From: Pseudomonas sp. CCC3.1 | Lineage (GTDB): Bacteria > Pseudomonadota > Gammaproteobacteria > Pseudomonadales > Pseudomonadaceae | Direction: 5' to 3' | Length of the DNA: 64,000 nucleotides | NCBI RefSeq assembly: GCF_034347405.1 | Contig: NZ_CP133778.1 | Location: 1,860,001 to 1,924,000, forward strand | Shown: positions 42,607-51,157 of the stretch, piece after piece | Layout: the number at the start of each line of letters is the position of its first letter | Numbering within the stretch: the first letter of the stretch is position 1 | Translations under genes and position numbers: made by a program | Notes under the pieces: model-generated | What the model was told of the DNA's origin: nothing | What the model saw: the letters and a program-made list of their open reading frames with translations, nothing else | Database searches by the model: none

Positions 42607-43041
42607 TCAGCGGCTTTGCCCTAGCGCCTGATTAATCGCCAGCCAGCCGTTGACGGCTTCTTCGCCTGCTTGAGCGAACACCCGTTGCAACAGCTTGACC
42701 TGCTCGCGGCGCAGGCTGGCTTCAAAACGAACGCCGTCGGCAGTTAACTCCAGCAGGCGTTTACGTTTATCGGTTTCGGGCGCCACGCTGAGCACCAGGT
42801 TCATTTCGATCAATTGGCGCAACGGCGTGTTGAGCGCCTGCTTGCTCACGCCGAGCAGCGTCAGCAATTCTGTCACGCTGACTCCGGGGTAGTGGGCGAT
42901 AAAAAAAACGATGCGCTGATGCACCCGGCTCAGACCGCGGCGGGCCAGCATCTCATCTGCTTTGGCGGTAAACGCTTGGTAGCCAAAGAAGAAGGCCTGC
43001 ATGGCGGCGCGCTGGGTGGTTGGATTTTTAAGGTCAAGCAT
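42607..43041 (-). CDS. MarR-family regulator
   Basis: 144 aa. The winged helix: HYPGVSVTELLTLLGVSKQALNTPL (about 50-75) and wing VAPETDKRKRLLELTADG. It is 93 bp from the lysE start in the same direction and divergent from the aminotransferase gene, so either may be its target. Close relatives of this type act as repressors of small-molecule exporters. Confidence 0.88.
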   Translation of the reverse strand: MLDLKNPTTQRAAMQAFFFGYQAFTAKADEMLARRGLSRVHQRIVFFIAHYPGVSVTELLTLLGVSKQALNTPLRQLIEMNLVLSVAPETDKRKRLLELTADGVRFEASLRREQVKLLQRVFAQAGEEAVNGWLAINQALGQSR

Positions 43042-43123
43042 ATTGACGTATCTAGGCTTCGCGGCGTAATTTCGGTCAACCAGTTTGACTTATTTCCAAT
43101 GACTTCTGCTACCGGTGATCTGT

Positions 43124-44290
43124 ATGGCCTTCTCCGAACGTGTTTCCCGCCTTAAAAGTTCTTTGATTCGTGAAATTCTGGCAGCGGCCCAGCGTCCGGA
43201 AGTCATGTCTTTTGCAGGCGGTCTACCGGCTGAAGCCATGCTGCCCAAAGTCGACTGGACCGACATGCCGGTCTCGATGGGCCAATACGGCATGAGCGAA
43301 GGCGAGCCGGCCCTGCGTGAAGTACTGGCCGCAGAGGCCCGTGCGCTGGGTGTGAACTGCGACGCGAGCCAGGTAATGGTGCTCAGCGGTTCGCAGCAGG
43401 CGCTCGACCTGGCGGCCAAGCTGTACATCGACAAAGGCACAGAAATCATGCTCGAAGCGCCGACCTACCTGGCGGCGTTGCAGATTTTCCAGCTGTTTGG
43501 CGCGCAGTGCCTGACCTTCCCGTTGCAGGCTGATGGCCCGGATTTGGCCGCGCTGCGCGTACAGCTGGAAAAGCACCGTCCGGCATTTATCTACCTGATC
43601 CCTACGTTCCAGAACCCGTCTGGCGTGCGTTACAGCGAAACCAAGCGGGATGCTGTGGCCGCGTTGCTGGACGAGTTCGGCGTGACCCTGATTGAAGACG
43701 AGCCGTACCGCGAACTGAACTTCGATGGCGCCAGCGCGACGCCGATCGTCAGCAGCCTGAAAAAAGCCAGTTGGATTTACACCGGCACCGTGTCCAAGAC
43801 CCTGTTGCCGGGCCTGCGTGTTGGCTTTCTGATTGCCAGCCCGGACTTGTTCCCGCACTTGTTGCGTCTAAAGCAATCGGCAGACTTGCACACCAATCGC
43901 GTGGGGCAGTGGCAGGCGTTGCAGTGGATTGGCACTGAAAAAATGTCCCGCCACCTGGCCGAGTTGCGTGATTTCTACCGTGCGCGCCGGGATGGTTTCC
44001 AGTTGGCGCTGGAAGAGCACTTTTCTGACTTGGCTGACTGGAACGTCCCGCAGGGCGGGCTGTTTTTCTGGCTGACACTTAAACAGCCGCTGGATACCCG
44101 TACCTTGCTCAAGCCTGCGCTGGCGCAAAACGTCGCGTTCATGCCGGGCGAACCGTTCTTCGCCAACCCGGACCAGAACCTGGGTAGTCTGCGTCTGAAC
44201 TTCAGCCACATCGATCCAGAGCGTCTGCATGAAGGTCTGAAACGTCTGGCTACTGTTATTCGTCAAGCACAAGCCGCACAGGCTGCTTAA
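43124..44290 (+). CDS. PLP-dependent class I/II aminotransferase (2-aminoadipate/MocR-type)
   Basis: 388 aa from the ATG at 43124. The PLP-binding Lys is in GTVSKTLLPGLRVGF (about residue 225), with VMSFAGGLPAEAMLP, LSGSQQALDLAAKL, PTFQNPSGVRYS and IEDEPYRELNFDG. This is the LysN/Aro8-like subgroup without the MocR DNA-binding domain. Substrate likely an amino acid such as aromatic or 2-aminoadipate. Divergent from MarR and followed by GST, ten bases downstream. Confidence 0.88.
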   Translation: MAFSERVSRLKSSLIREILAAAQRPEVMSFAGGLPAEAMLPKVDWTDMPVSMGQYGMSEGEPALREVLAAEARALGVNCDASQVMVLSGSQQALDLAAKLYIDKGTEIMLEAPTYLAALQIFQLFGAQCLTFPLQADGPDLAALRVQLEKHRPAFIYLIPTFQNPSGVRYSETKRDAVAALLDEFGVTLIEDEPYRELNFDGASATPIVSSLKKASWIYTGTVSKTLLPGLRVGFLIASPDLFPHLLRLKQSADLHTNRVGQWQALQWIGTEKMSRHLAELRDFYRARRDGFQLALEEHFSDLADWNVPQGGLFFWLTLKQPLDTRTLLKPALAQNVAFMPGEPFFANPDQNLGSLRLNFSHIDPERLHEGLKRLATVIRQAQAAQAA

Positions 44291-44300
44291 GGGGGGCGCG

Positions 44301-44909
44301 ATGCTCAAGGTTTACGGCGATTACAACTCGGGAAATTGCTACAAAATCAAGCTGATGCTGCATTTGCTCGGGCTTGAGTATCAGTGGCAGTCGGTGGACA
44401 TTTTGAAGGGTGAGACCGAAACCCCGGAATTCCTCGCGAAAAATCCGAACGGCAAAGTGCCGGTTCTGGAGCTGGAAGATGGCACGTGCTTGTGGGAGTC
44501 CAACGCGATTCTCAACTACCTGGCGGACAGCAGCGAATACCTGCCGACGGAGCCGCGCCTGCGCACCCAAGTGCTGCAATGGCAGTTTTTTGAGCAATAC
44601 AGCCATGAGCCTTATATCGCGGTGGCGCGGTTTATCCAGTTCTATCTAGGGTTGCCTGAGGAGCGTCTTGAGGAATACCGCAAGTTGCAAAAGCGTGGTT
44701 ACAAGGCGCTGGACGTGATGGAGCAGCAGCTTCTGCGAACCCCGTATTTGGTGGGTGAGCACTTCTCGATTGCCGATGTGACGCTGTATGCCTACACCCA
44801 CGTGGCGCATCAAGGCGGTTTTGATCTGAGTGGTTATCCGGGGATTCAGGCTTGGCTGGAACGGGTGGCGAGCCGTCCGCGGTATGTCGGGATGCTGTCG
44901 CTGACTTAG
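44301..44909 (+). CDS. Glutathione S-transferase family protein
   Basis: 202 aa. The N-terminal thioredoxin fold has KVYGDYNSGNCYKIKLML, FLAKNPNGKVPVLEL and the Glu-Ser pair in LWESNAILNYLA that binds glutathione; the C-terminal helices have GYKALDVMEQQL and FSIADVTLYAYTHVA with the conserved Asp. Cotranscribed with the aminotransferase gene (ten-base gap). The substrate is unknown. Confidence 0.93.
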   Translation: MLKVYGDYNSGNCYKIKLMLHLLGLEYQWQSVDILKGETETPEFLAKNPNGKVPVLELEDGTCLWESNAILNYLADSSEYLPTEPRLRTQVLQWQFFEQYSHEPYIAVARFIQFYLGLPEERLEEYRKLQKRGYKALDVMEQQLLRTPYLVGEHFSIADVTLYAYTHVAHQGGFDLSGYPGIQAWLERVASRPRYVGMLSLT

Positions 44910-44927
44910 GTGTGACTGCTGCGCAGC

Positions 44928-44961
44928 TGATCGCAGCCTGCGTTCCTTGTCAGCGACTACA
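44928..44961. repeat. Half-copy of the CAGCGACTACA repeat family
   Basis: GATCGCAGCCTGCGTTCCTT(GTCAGCGACTACA) matches the right arm of the unit at 24596; the left arm is missing. Confidence 0.75.
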
Positions 44962-44974
44962 GGACTATGTGGGC

Positions 44975-45346
44975 TTAAACGTTGGCAAATCGCTGGTTCA
45001 AGTAATCAATGATCACCTTGGAGTCGTACATCCAGGTGGTCTTGCCGTCTTCTTCAATGCGCAGGCAAGGGACTTTGATCTTGCCGCCTTGTTCCAGCAA
45101 TGTCTGGCGGTCCTGTTCGTTGTTCTTGGCGTCACGCAGGGCCACCGGAACGTTCAGACGGCGCAGGTTGCGGCGGGTTTTGACGCAGAACGGGCACGCA
45201 TGGAACTGGTACAGGGTCAGGTTTTTAGCCGCCTGATCAACCTGTGCCTGGGCAGCAGCAGGGCGCTGTTTTTTGCTGGGGCGAGTAATGAAGTCGCCCG
45301 CGATGATCAACTGACCCAGGCCGATGCGAAGCGCTTTGATAACCAC
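44975..45346 (-). CDS. Glutaredoxin with N-terminal hydrophobic segment
   Basis: 123 aa. A hydrophobic N-terminus (about 5-19) and linker lead to a glutaredoxin/GST-N fold with the redox motif CPFC (ACPFCVKTRR), the cis-Pro in KIKVPCLRI and DSKVIIDYLNQRF. It may be membrane-tethered, acting on cytoplasmic disulfides. Converges with the GST gene. Confidence 0.88.
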   Translation of the reverse strand: MVIKALRIGLGQLIIAGDFITRPSKKQRPAAAQAQVDQAAKNLTLYQFHACPFCVKTRRNLRRLNVPVALRDAKNNEQDRQTLLEQGGKIKVPCLRIEEDGKTTWMYDSKVIIDYLNQRFANV

Positions 45347-45404
45347 GGTAAAAGCCTCATGGGCAAGTAAAGAAGGGGCGCAGCTTACCTGAAATTGCCA
45401 GGCG

Positions 45405-45597
45405 AAAAAAAACCGGCGATGAACGCGTAATGCCAGTCAGTTAAGCGAACGCTGTTTAACCTGTGGGAGCCTGGCTTGCCAGCGATGCAGACGACGCGGT
45501 TTTTCTGTTTAACCGCGTCGAGGCCATCGCTGGCAAGCCAACTCCCACAGGGGAGATGCGTTAACTGACTGGCATTACGATGAACGCCGGTTTTTTT
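45405..45597. repeat. Composite REPIN nested in a larger inverted repeat
   Basis: Inner REP pair (45461-45550: CTGTGGGAGCCTGGCTTGCC / GGCAAGCCAACTCCCACAG) lies inside an outer inverted repeat: A8-CCGGCG...TAATGCCAGTCAGTTAA on the left and TTAACTGACTGGCATTA...CGCCGG-T7 on the right. The outer A/T runs make it a possible two-way terminator between grx and folE. Confidence 0.85.
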
Positions 45598-45606
45598 GTG
45601 CCTGTA

Positions 45607-46152
45607 TTACTTGATCAGGCTGAGAAACTCGCTGCGCGTTGCCGCGTTTTCACGGAATTCGCCCAGCATCACTGAAGTGATCATCGACGAGTTTTGCTTC
45701 TCGACACCGCGCATCATCATGCACATGTGTTTGGCTTCAATCACCACTGCAACGCCCAAAGCACCGGTCACTTGCATCACGGCGTCGGCGATCTGGCGGC
45801 TCAGGTTTTCCTGAATCTGCAGGCGGCGGGCGTACATGTCGACAATGCGTGCGACTTTTGACAAGCCCAACACTTTGCCGCTTGGAATGTAGGCAACGTG
45901 CGCCTTGCCGATAAACGGCAGCAGGTGGTGTTCGCACAACGAGTACAGCTCGATGTCCTTGACCAGCACCATTTCGCTGTTGTCAGAGCTGAACAAGGCA
46001 CCGTTGGTGACTTCTTCGAGGGTCTGCTCATAACCGCGGCAAAGGTACTGCATGGCTTTGGCGGCACGCTTTGGCGTGTCCAGCAGGCCTTCACGGGAAA
46101 CGTCTTCACCGAGTTGGCCGAGGATCGCCGTATAGTTTTGTTCCAGGGACAT
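45607..46152 (-). CDS. folE: GTP cyclohydrolase I
   Basis: 181 aa from the ATG at 46152. It turns GTP to dihydroneopterin triphosphate, the first step to folate. Zn ligands: Cys and His in SLCEHHLLPF and Cys in AKHMCMMMRGV; also RLQIQENLSRQIA. This is the Zn-type FolE; pseudomonads often carry two copies. Confidence 0.95.
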   Translation of the reverse strand: MSLEQNYTAILGQLGEDVSREGLLDTPKRAAKAMQYLCRGYEQTLEEVTNGALFSSDNSEMVLVKDIELYSLCEHHLLPFIGKAHVAYIPSGKVLGLSKVARIVDMYARRLQIQENLSRQIADAVMQVTGALGVAVVIEAKHMCMMMRGVEKQNSSMITSVMLGEFRENAATRSEFLSLIK

Positions 46153-46229
46153 TAATCTACCTGTGGGATTTTTCGCAAAGAGCAAGGGTACGGGGGCTGG
46201 CACGGCGCTGCAAGTGGGGCGATGCGCGG

Positions 46230-46787
46230 TTACTCGTCGCGGCCTTCCATCATGGTGCGTTTAAGCATCACGTAAACGGCGCCAGCACCCCCATGTTTGG
46301 CTTGGCACGAGCAGAACCCCAGCACCTGTGAATGTTGGCGCAACCAGGTGTTGACGTGGCTTTTGATCATGGGGCGCTTGCCGTCCAGCCGCACAGCCTT
46401 GCCGTGGGTGACGCGCACGCAGCGCACTTCAAGGCGGGTGGCTTCGCTGAGGAACTCCCACAGGGTTTCTCGGGCCTTTTCGACGGTCATGCCGTGCAAG
46501 TCCAGGCTGCCCTCGAAACCGATCTGCCCCAGCTTGAGCTTGCGCATCTGGCTTTCTTGCACGCCATCGCGGGCCCAATGCAATTGATCTTCGGGGCCGA
46601 CATCAATCACGAACTGGTCTGACAGACCGTCAATGATCGTCGCATTGCTACGCACGGTAGCGTTTTGGCGCAGTGTGGCCATCTGTGCGCGGTCCGCTTT
46701 GGGTTTGCCGGTGTCAGCGCGATCATGCTTGATCGGCTTAACGCCGCGAATTTCGTTTTTGAACAGGGAAAAGTCGTCGTCTTGCAT
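46230..46787 (-). CDS. Smr-domain protein (YfcN/SmrB-like)
   Basis: 185 aa from the ATG at 46787. A charged N-terminal half is followed by a small MutS-related (Smr) domain: SLDLHGMTVEKARETLWEFL, VRVTHGKA, VNTWLRQHSQVLGFCSCQAKHGG (quoted in parts). The LDLHG and GGAGAVYV motifs are intact. E. coli SmrB is an endonuclease that cuts mRNA at collided ribosomes; this is probably its counterpart. Confidence 0.9.
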   Translation of the reverse strand: MQDDDFSLFKNEIRGVKPIKHDRADTGKPKADRAQMATLRQNATVRSNATIIDGLSDQFVIDVGPEDQLHWARDGVQESQMRKLKLGQIGFEGSLDLHGMTVEKARETLWEFLSEATRLEVRCVRVTHGKAVRLDGKRPMIKSHVNTWLRQHSQVLGFCSCQAKHGGAGAVYVMLKRTMMEGRDE

Positions 46788-46850
46788 GTCAGCCTCCGCG
46801 AAGGGCGCACAGTTTACCCAAGTCGACGACAATCGGGCGGCGGATGTGCC

Positions 46851-47171
46851 TCAGTCGCGCTTTTTCATCAGGTGTGGGGCGATGTTCAAGCCAAACGGCT
46901 GGCGCATCCGGCGTCGACAACGACGCCACAGCCATATGCCCAGCCAACTGACCAGCAGGCCGATAACCAGAACCAGCGCAGCACCTGTGGTGCTGTTATT
47001 GAGTTCCCCCAAGGTGCTTGGGTGGCCAATCAGGCTACTGGCGCCTGCCAGCAGTAACAACACGCCCATCAATGTCAGCAGGGCGGCAAAGGCCAGAGCA
47101 AAACGCGCGCGCCAGTTTCGGTGTTCTTTGGGACGCAAGCGTCGTGCATCAAAACCATCGGAGATCTTCAT
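46851..47171 (-). CDS. Small two-helix membrane protein, unknown
   Basis: 106 aa. Basic start, two hydrophobic helices (about 24-46 and 62-82), and an Arg-rich end. I recognise no family. It lies 63 bp past the Smr gene start in the same direction and may be cotranscribed. Confidence 0.7.
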   Translation of the reverse strand: MKISDGFDARRLRPKEHRNWRARFALAFAALLTLMGVLLLLAGASSLIGHPSTLGELNNSTTGAALVLVIGLLVSWLGIWLWRRCRRRMRQPFGLNIAPHLMKKRD

Positions 47172-47276
47172 TCCGATCTTTCCTTATAGGGTATCGGCCC
47201 TTCGACAGGAACATTGGGAGGTTGTTCCTGAAGTGCTCTGAAACCGGAACTTCACATGCAGGGAAGAAGGAGTCCA

Positions 47277-47304
47277 GACAGGCGGTTTGAGCAAGCCGCC
47301 TGTC
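47277..47304. terminator. Hairpin downstream of the isochorismatase-fold gene
   Basis: GACAGGCGG-(10 nt)-CCGCCTGTC, perfect 9-bp stem 15 bp past the stop. No T-run. Confidence 0.5.
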
Positions 47305-47319
47305 AGCAACAGGATCAGA

Positions 47320-47910
47320 TCAAATCAGATTTTTAGTCAGGGTCAGGGTGGCGAAGTTGTCGTTCATGATCGCCATCTCGGTTCTTTGCACATCTGCTGC
47401 TTTGATGATGCCGTCAGGCGTCGGCAGGTCCCGGGTGGCGCAAGCGTCTTCGACCAGGGTGCAGCGGAAGCCGTAATCTTTGGCTGCACGCACAGTGGTG
47501 CTGACGCTGGAGTGGCTCATGAAGCCGCAGACGATCAAATCCAGGTGACCCTGTGCCTCCAATGTAACTCGCAGGCGGGTGTCGTTGAAGGCATTGGGCA
47601 TGCGCTTTTCAATGGTGACTTCATCGGCAATTGGCTCAAGCCCTGCGATGAACTCACCTCGTGGGCCTTGCGGGTCGAACATGCCACCAACGGTGCCCAG
47701 GTGGCGAATATGGATCACCGGGCGTTTTGCCTTGCGGGCGGCTTCGAGCAGAAGGGCAATGTTGGCGGTCGCTGCGTCTATACCGGACAGGGCCAGCGGG
47801 CCGCTCAGGTATTCCTTTTGCGCATCGATGATCAGCAGGCTGGCATTGCTCAAATTAGCGGCGGCATAACCACGGCCAGTGAGTTGAAACATCGTCTTTA
47901 AAGCGGACAT
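47320..47910 (-). CDS. Isochorismatase-fold protein lacking the catalytic Cys
   Basis: 196 aa from the ATG at 47910. The fold is clear: LLIIDAQKEYLSGPL with the catalytic Asp, EKRMPNAFNDTRL with the Lys, and CGFMSHSSVSTTVRAA. In cysteine hydrolases of this family the fourth block reads like SHxCVxTT; here the Cys is Ser. True isochorismatases also lack the Cys, but the surrounding sequence does not look like them. It may have a different activity or none. Confidence 0.85.
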   Translation of the reverse strand: MSALKTMFQLTGRGYAAANLSNASLLIIDAQKEYLSGPLALSGIDAATANIALLLEAARKAKRPVIHIRHLGTVGGMFDPQGPRGEFIAGLEPIADEVTIEKRMPNAFNDTRLRVTLEAQGHLDLIVCGFMSHSSVSTTVRAAKDYGFRCTLVEDACATRDLPTPDGIIKAADVQRTEMAIMNDNFATLTLTKNLI

Positions 47911-48183
47911 TCGGGGGCTCCTTTGAGTGGGGCTTTTGCGACATTCTCCACTGGCAGAGCGTTTATGTGAATGGCCAGTCGTGTAAGCCACGCCGTTGTT
48001 GGCCTACAGCGATGTCAAGGACGATCGGTCGAGCGAGTAAACCTACGAAACGGAGCGTTATTCAGATTTTTGGAGTGCACGAGGCGTGCTGGATAAGGGC
48101 GTTTTTTTGACCGCCGGGCACAACTTTAGCCGCGTCAGAATTTGGCTGTTAGAATCACCGGTCGATTTTGAGGAGTAAGACCG

Positions 48184-49092
48184 TTGATCACTTCCCGCCT
48201 GCGCACATTGCGCGACCATATTCGCTGGGCCGTTAGCCACTTTCATGGGGAAGATCTGTTCTTCGGGCATGGTACCGACAACGCCTGGGACGAAGCCCGT
48301 CAACTGGTGCTGGGGGCATTGAACCTGCCTTGGGAAATTGCGGACAGCTACCTCGATTGCCGTCTTGAAGACGATGAATTGGTTAACCTGCAACATTTGC
48401 TAAAACGTCGGATTGAAGAGCGCGTACCGACGGCTTATCTGTTGGGCGAAGCCTGGTTCTGTGGCATGTCGTTTATTGTTGATGAGCGCGTGTTGATTCC
48501 GCGTTCACCGATTGGTGAACTGATCGAAAACCGTTTTGAACCCTGGCTGGCGGCTGAACCTGCACGCATTCTCGACCTGTGCACGGGTTCGGGTTGCATC
48601 GGTATTGCCTGCGCGTATGAGTTCCAGAATGCCGAAGTAGTACTGGCCGATCTGTCGTATGAAGCGCTTGAAGTGGCCAACCAGAACATCGAGCGTCATG
48701 GTGTTGATGAGCGCGTTTACACGGTGCAAGGCGACGGTTTTGACGGCTTGCCGGGCCAGCGTTTCGACCTGATCGTGTCCAACCCGCCGTATGTCGATGC
48801 TGAAGATTTTGCCGATATGCCAGCCGAATATCAGCACGAACCAGAGTTGGGTCTGGCGTGTGGCGATGATGGTTTGAACCTGGTTCGCCGGATGCTGGCA
48901 GAAGCCGCAGATCACCTGACCGAGAAAGGGTTGTTGATTGTTGAAGTGGGCAACAGCCAGGTTCATGTTGAAGCGTTGTACCCGGAAGTTGACTTTGCCT
49001 GGCTTGAGTTTGAACGCGGCGGACACGGCGTGTTTATGCTGACAGCAGAGCAATGTCGTACGCATAAAACGCTGTTTTCTGAGCGAATCTAA
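48184..49092 (+). CDS. prmB: PrmB, ribosomal protein L3 glutamine methyltransferase
   Basis: 302 aa from a TTG at 48184 (GAGGAG upstream). It methylates a Gln of ribosomal protein L3 using S-adenosylmethionine. The SAM motif is ILDLCTGSGCIGIAC, and the catalytic NPPY is in LIVSNPPYVDAEDF. N-terminal helical domain present. Its neighbour aroC is the common context in gamma-proteobacteria. Confidence 0.94.
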   Translation: MITSRLRTLRDHIRWAVSHFHGEDLFFGHGTDNAWDEARQLVLGALNLPWEIADSYLDCRLEDDELVNLQHLLKRRIEERVPTAYLLGEAWFCGMSFIVDERVLIPRSPIGELIENRFEPWLAAEPARILDLCTGSGCIGIACAYEFQNAEVVLADLSYEALEVANQNIERHGVDERVYTVQGDGFDGLPGQRFDLIVSNPPYVDAEDFADMPAEYQHEPELGLACGDDGLNLVRRMLAEAADHLTEKGLLIVEVGNSQVHVEALYPEVDFAWLEFERGGHGVFMLTAEQCRTHKTLFSERI

Positions 49093-49247
49093 GCGCTACA
49101 AATTCTGCAATATCTCTGCACGTTTCGATGAGCCAAAACTCGATACATTCGGGATCTGTTGGGCGTTGAGTTAACCACGGTGGGCAGGCATTTCATCCAG
49201 TGCCTGCCTGACTTGATGCCCGTAATCCGATGTTACGAGTATTCGTC

Positions 49248-51128
49248 ATGGCTAAAAACGATATCAACGATCTACCCCGTTCCGTTCCCCTTGAAACCCT
49301 GGAAGAGCGCGCTCGACGTATCGTCGCAGGGATGACCCTGCGCGAAAAAATCGGCCAGAAAATAATAATCGCGTTGCGCTACTGGTGCCCGGAAGAGCAG
49401 CCGCTCTGCGTGTTGGGCATGACCGAGTTCAATACGGAAATTGGCGACGCTTTGCGCGACAACGCCATTGGTGGGGTCATTTTGTTTTCTGACAATCTGC
49501 GCACCCTTGAGCAAACCCGATTGCTGATCGATCATTTGCGCGGAGTACCGCCATTGACCAGCGAGCTTGGCTTGTTGGTGGGGGTGGATGAAGAGGGCGG
49601 AACGGTCTTTCGTTTGCCGCGTACCCAATCCACGGTGTTCCCCGGCAATATGGCGTTGGGTGCGGCTTATGAGGCTACTGGCAATGACCAATTGGCCTAT
49701 GACCAGGGCGTGGTGCTGGGGGCAGAAATCGCCGCCCTGGGCTTTAACCTGAATTTTGCCCCGGTGGTCGACGTCAACAGCAATCCGCTCAACCCGGTGA
49801 TCAACGTGCGGGCTTATGGCGACGATGCACAGGCCATCAGCCTTTTGGGCCGTCGCACGCTGCAAGGCATGGCCAGCCAGGGTGTGATCGGGGCGTTCAA
49901 GCATTTTCCGGGGCATGGCGACACCGCGACCGACTCGCACTATGGTTTGCCGGTGGTGAGCAAGTGCCGTGAAGACGCCTACGCAATCGACTTGGCTCCT
50001 TATCAGCAGGCGATTGTGGCGGGCGAAGCGCCTGAAATGATCATGACCGCGCATATTCAATACCCGTCACTCGACAGCACCACAGTGTCTACCCGCTCCG
50101 GCGAGCAAATGATTGCGCCGGCGACCATGTCGCGCAAAATCCAGCACGACATTCTGCGGGGCGAGTTCGGTTTTCAGGGCGTGACCGTGACTGATGCCAT
50201 GGACATGAAGGCCATTGCCCAGTTCTTTGAACAGGCCGACGCGACGATCAAGGCCTTCAAGGCAGATGTCGACATTGCACTGATGCCTACTGAATTTCGT
50301 ACGGCCAGCCAGCGGCACGTGCTGCCGGAACTGATTGATCGGGTGGCGGCGGCCGTCGAGGAGGGCGAGATAGATCACCAGGAACTGGATGAGTCGGTGT
50401 TGCGTATCGTGTTGTTAAAGCTGCGCAACGGCATCACCGCGCAACCCTCAGGCCGGCCGCAACCGGAATTGAGCGTGATCGGCAGCCCGGCGCACCGGGC
50501 GATTGAGCAGTCCATCACTGCCAAATCCATCACCTTGATCCGTAATCAATGCGCGATCTTGCCGCTGCAGGGGCAGTGCAAGCGCATTTTTATCCTGATG
50601 CCTCTGCGCGAGCAGGCAGAGGCCATTCGCCGACGCTTTGTCGAGAACGGTTATCCGGTGATGCTGCTGAGCAGCGCAGTGCTGGGAGCCTTGTCCTGGG
50701 CTGAACTTCAGCAGGCGCTTGATGGGGCAGACACGGTGATCCTCGGGACGGCGTCAACTCGGGTCAGTGCGGTTGTGCGCAATGGCGATCCACAGGCCGA
50801 GGGGCCGCACAGTAAGTTGCAATGGATGCGCTTTGCGCTGGAGTACGCCAAGGCGCGCAACAAGTCGGCCATTCACCTGTCTCTGCGTTCGCCCTATGAC
50901 GTGGTGAACGTTGACGACCTGGCCGATGCCACTCTGGCCACCTATTCGTCCCATGGTTATGACGCGGGTTTGCGTGGGCCATCTCTGCCCGTTGCCGTGG
51001 ATGTGATGCTGGGGCGCCAGGCACCTGTGGGGCGTTTGCCCGTAGCCATTTATGCGCCTGGCGAAGAGGGTGCGCCGGGACCCTTACGATATGCGCGAGG
51101 CTTTGGCCTCGATTACCCCATGCCTTGA
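49248..51128 (+). CDS. Glycoside hydrolase family 3 enzyme (NagZ-like)
   Basis: About 626 aa from the ATG at 49248 (an ATG at 49230 is also possible). The N-terminal barrel has VDEEGGTVFRLPR, KHFPGHGDTATDSH (a His/Asp pair used by NagZ) and the nucleophile Asp in VTDAMDMKAI. A second alpha/beta domain of about 220 residues follows. No signal peptide, so it acts in the cytoplasm, perhaps on N-acetylhexosamine compounds. The two-domain form is longer than E. coli NagZ. Confidence 0.9.
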   Translation: MAKNDINDLPRSVPLETLEERARRIVAGMTLREKIGQKIIIALRYWCPEEQPLCVLGMTEFNTEIGDALRDNAIGGVILFSDNLRTLEQTRLLIDHLRGVPPLTSELGLLVGVDEEGGTVFRLPRTQSTVFPGNMALGAAYEATGNDQLAYDQGVVLGAEIAALGFNLNFAPVVDVNSNPLNPVINVRAYGDDAQAISLLGRRTLQGMASQGVIGAFKHFPGHGDTATDSHYGLPVVSKCREDAYAIDLAPYQQAIVAGEAPEMIMTAHIQYPSLDSTTVSTRSGEQMIAPATMSRKIQHDILRGEFGFQGVTVTDAMDMKAIAQFFEQADATIKAFKADVDIALMPTEFRTASQRHVLPELIDRVAAAVEEGEIDHQELDESVLRIVLLKLRNGITAQPSGRPQPELSVIGSPAHRAIEQSITAKSITLIRNQCAILPLQGQCKRIFILMPLREQAEAIRRRFVENGYPVMLLSSAVLGALSWAELQQALDGADTVILGTASTRVSAVVRNGDPQAEGPHSKLQWMRFALEYAKARNKSAIHLSLRSPYDVVNVDDLADATLATYSSHGYDAGLRGPSLPVAVDVMLGRQAPVGRLPVAIYAPGEEGAPGPLRYARGFGLDYPMP

Positions 51129-51157
51129 GTGACCCGCAGCGGCTGCTGGTGATGCGA

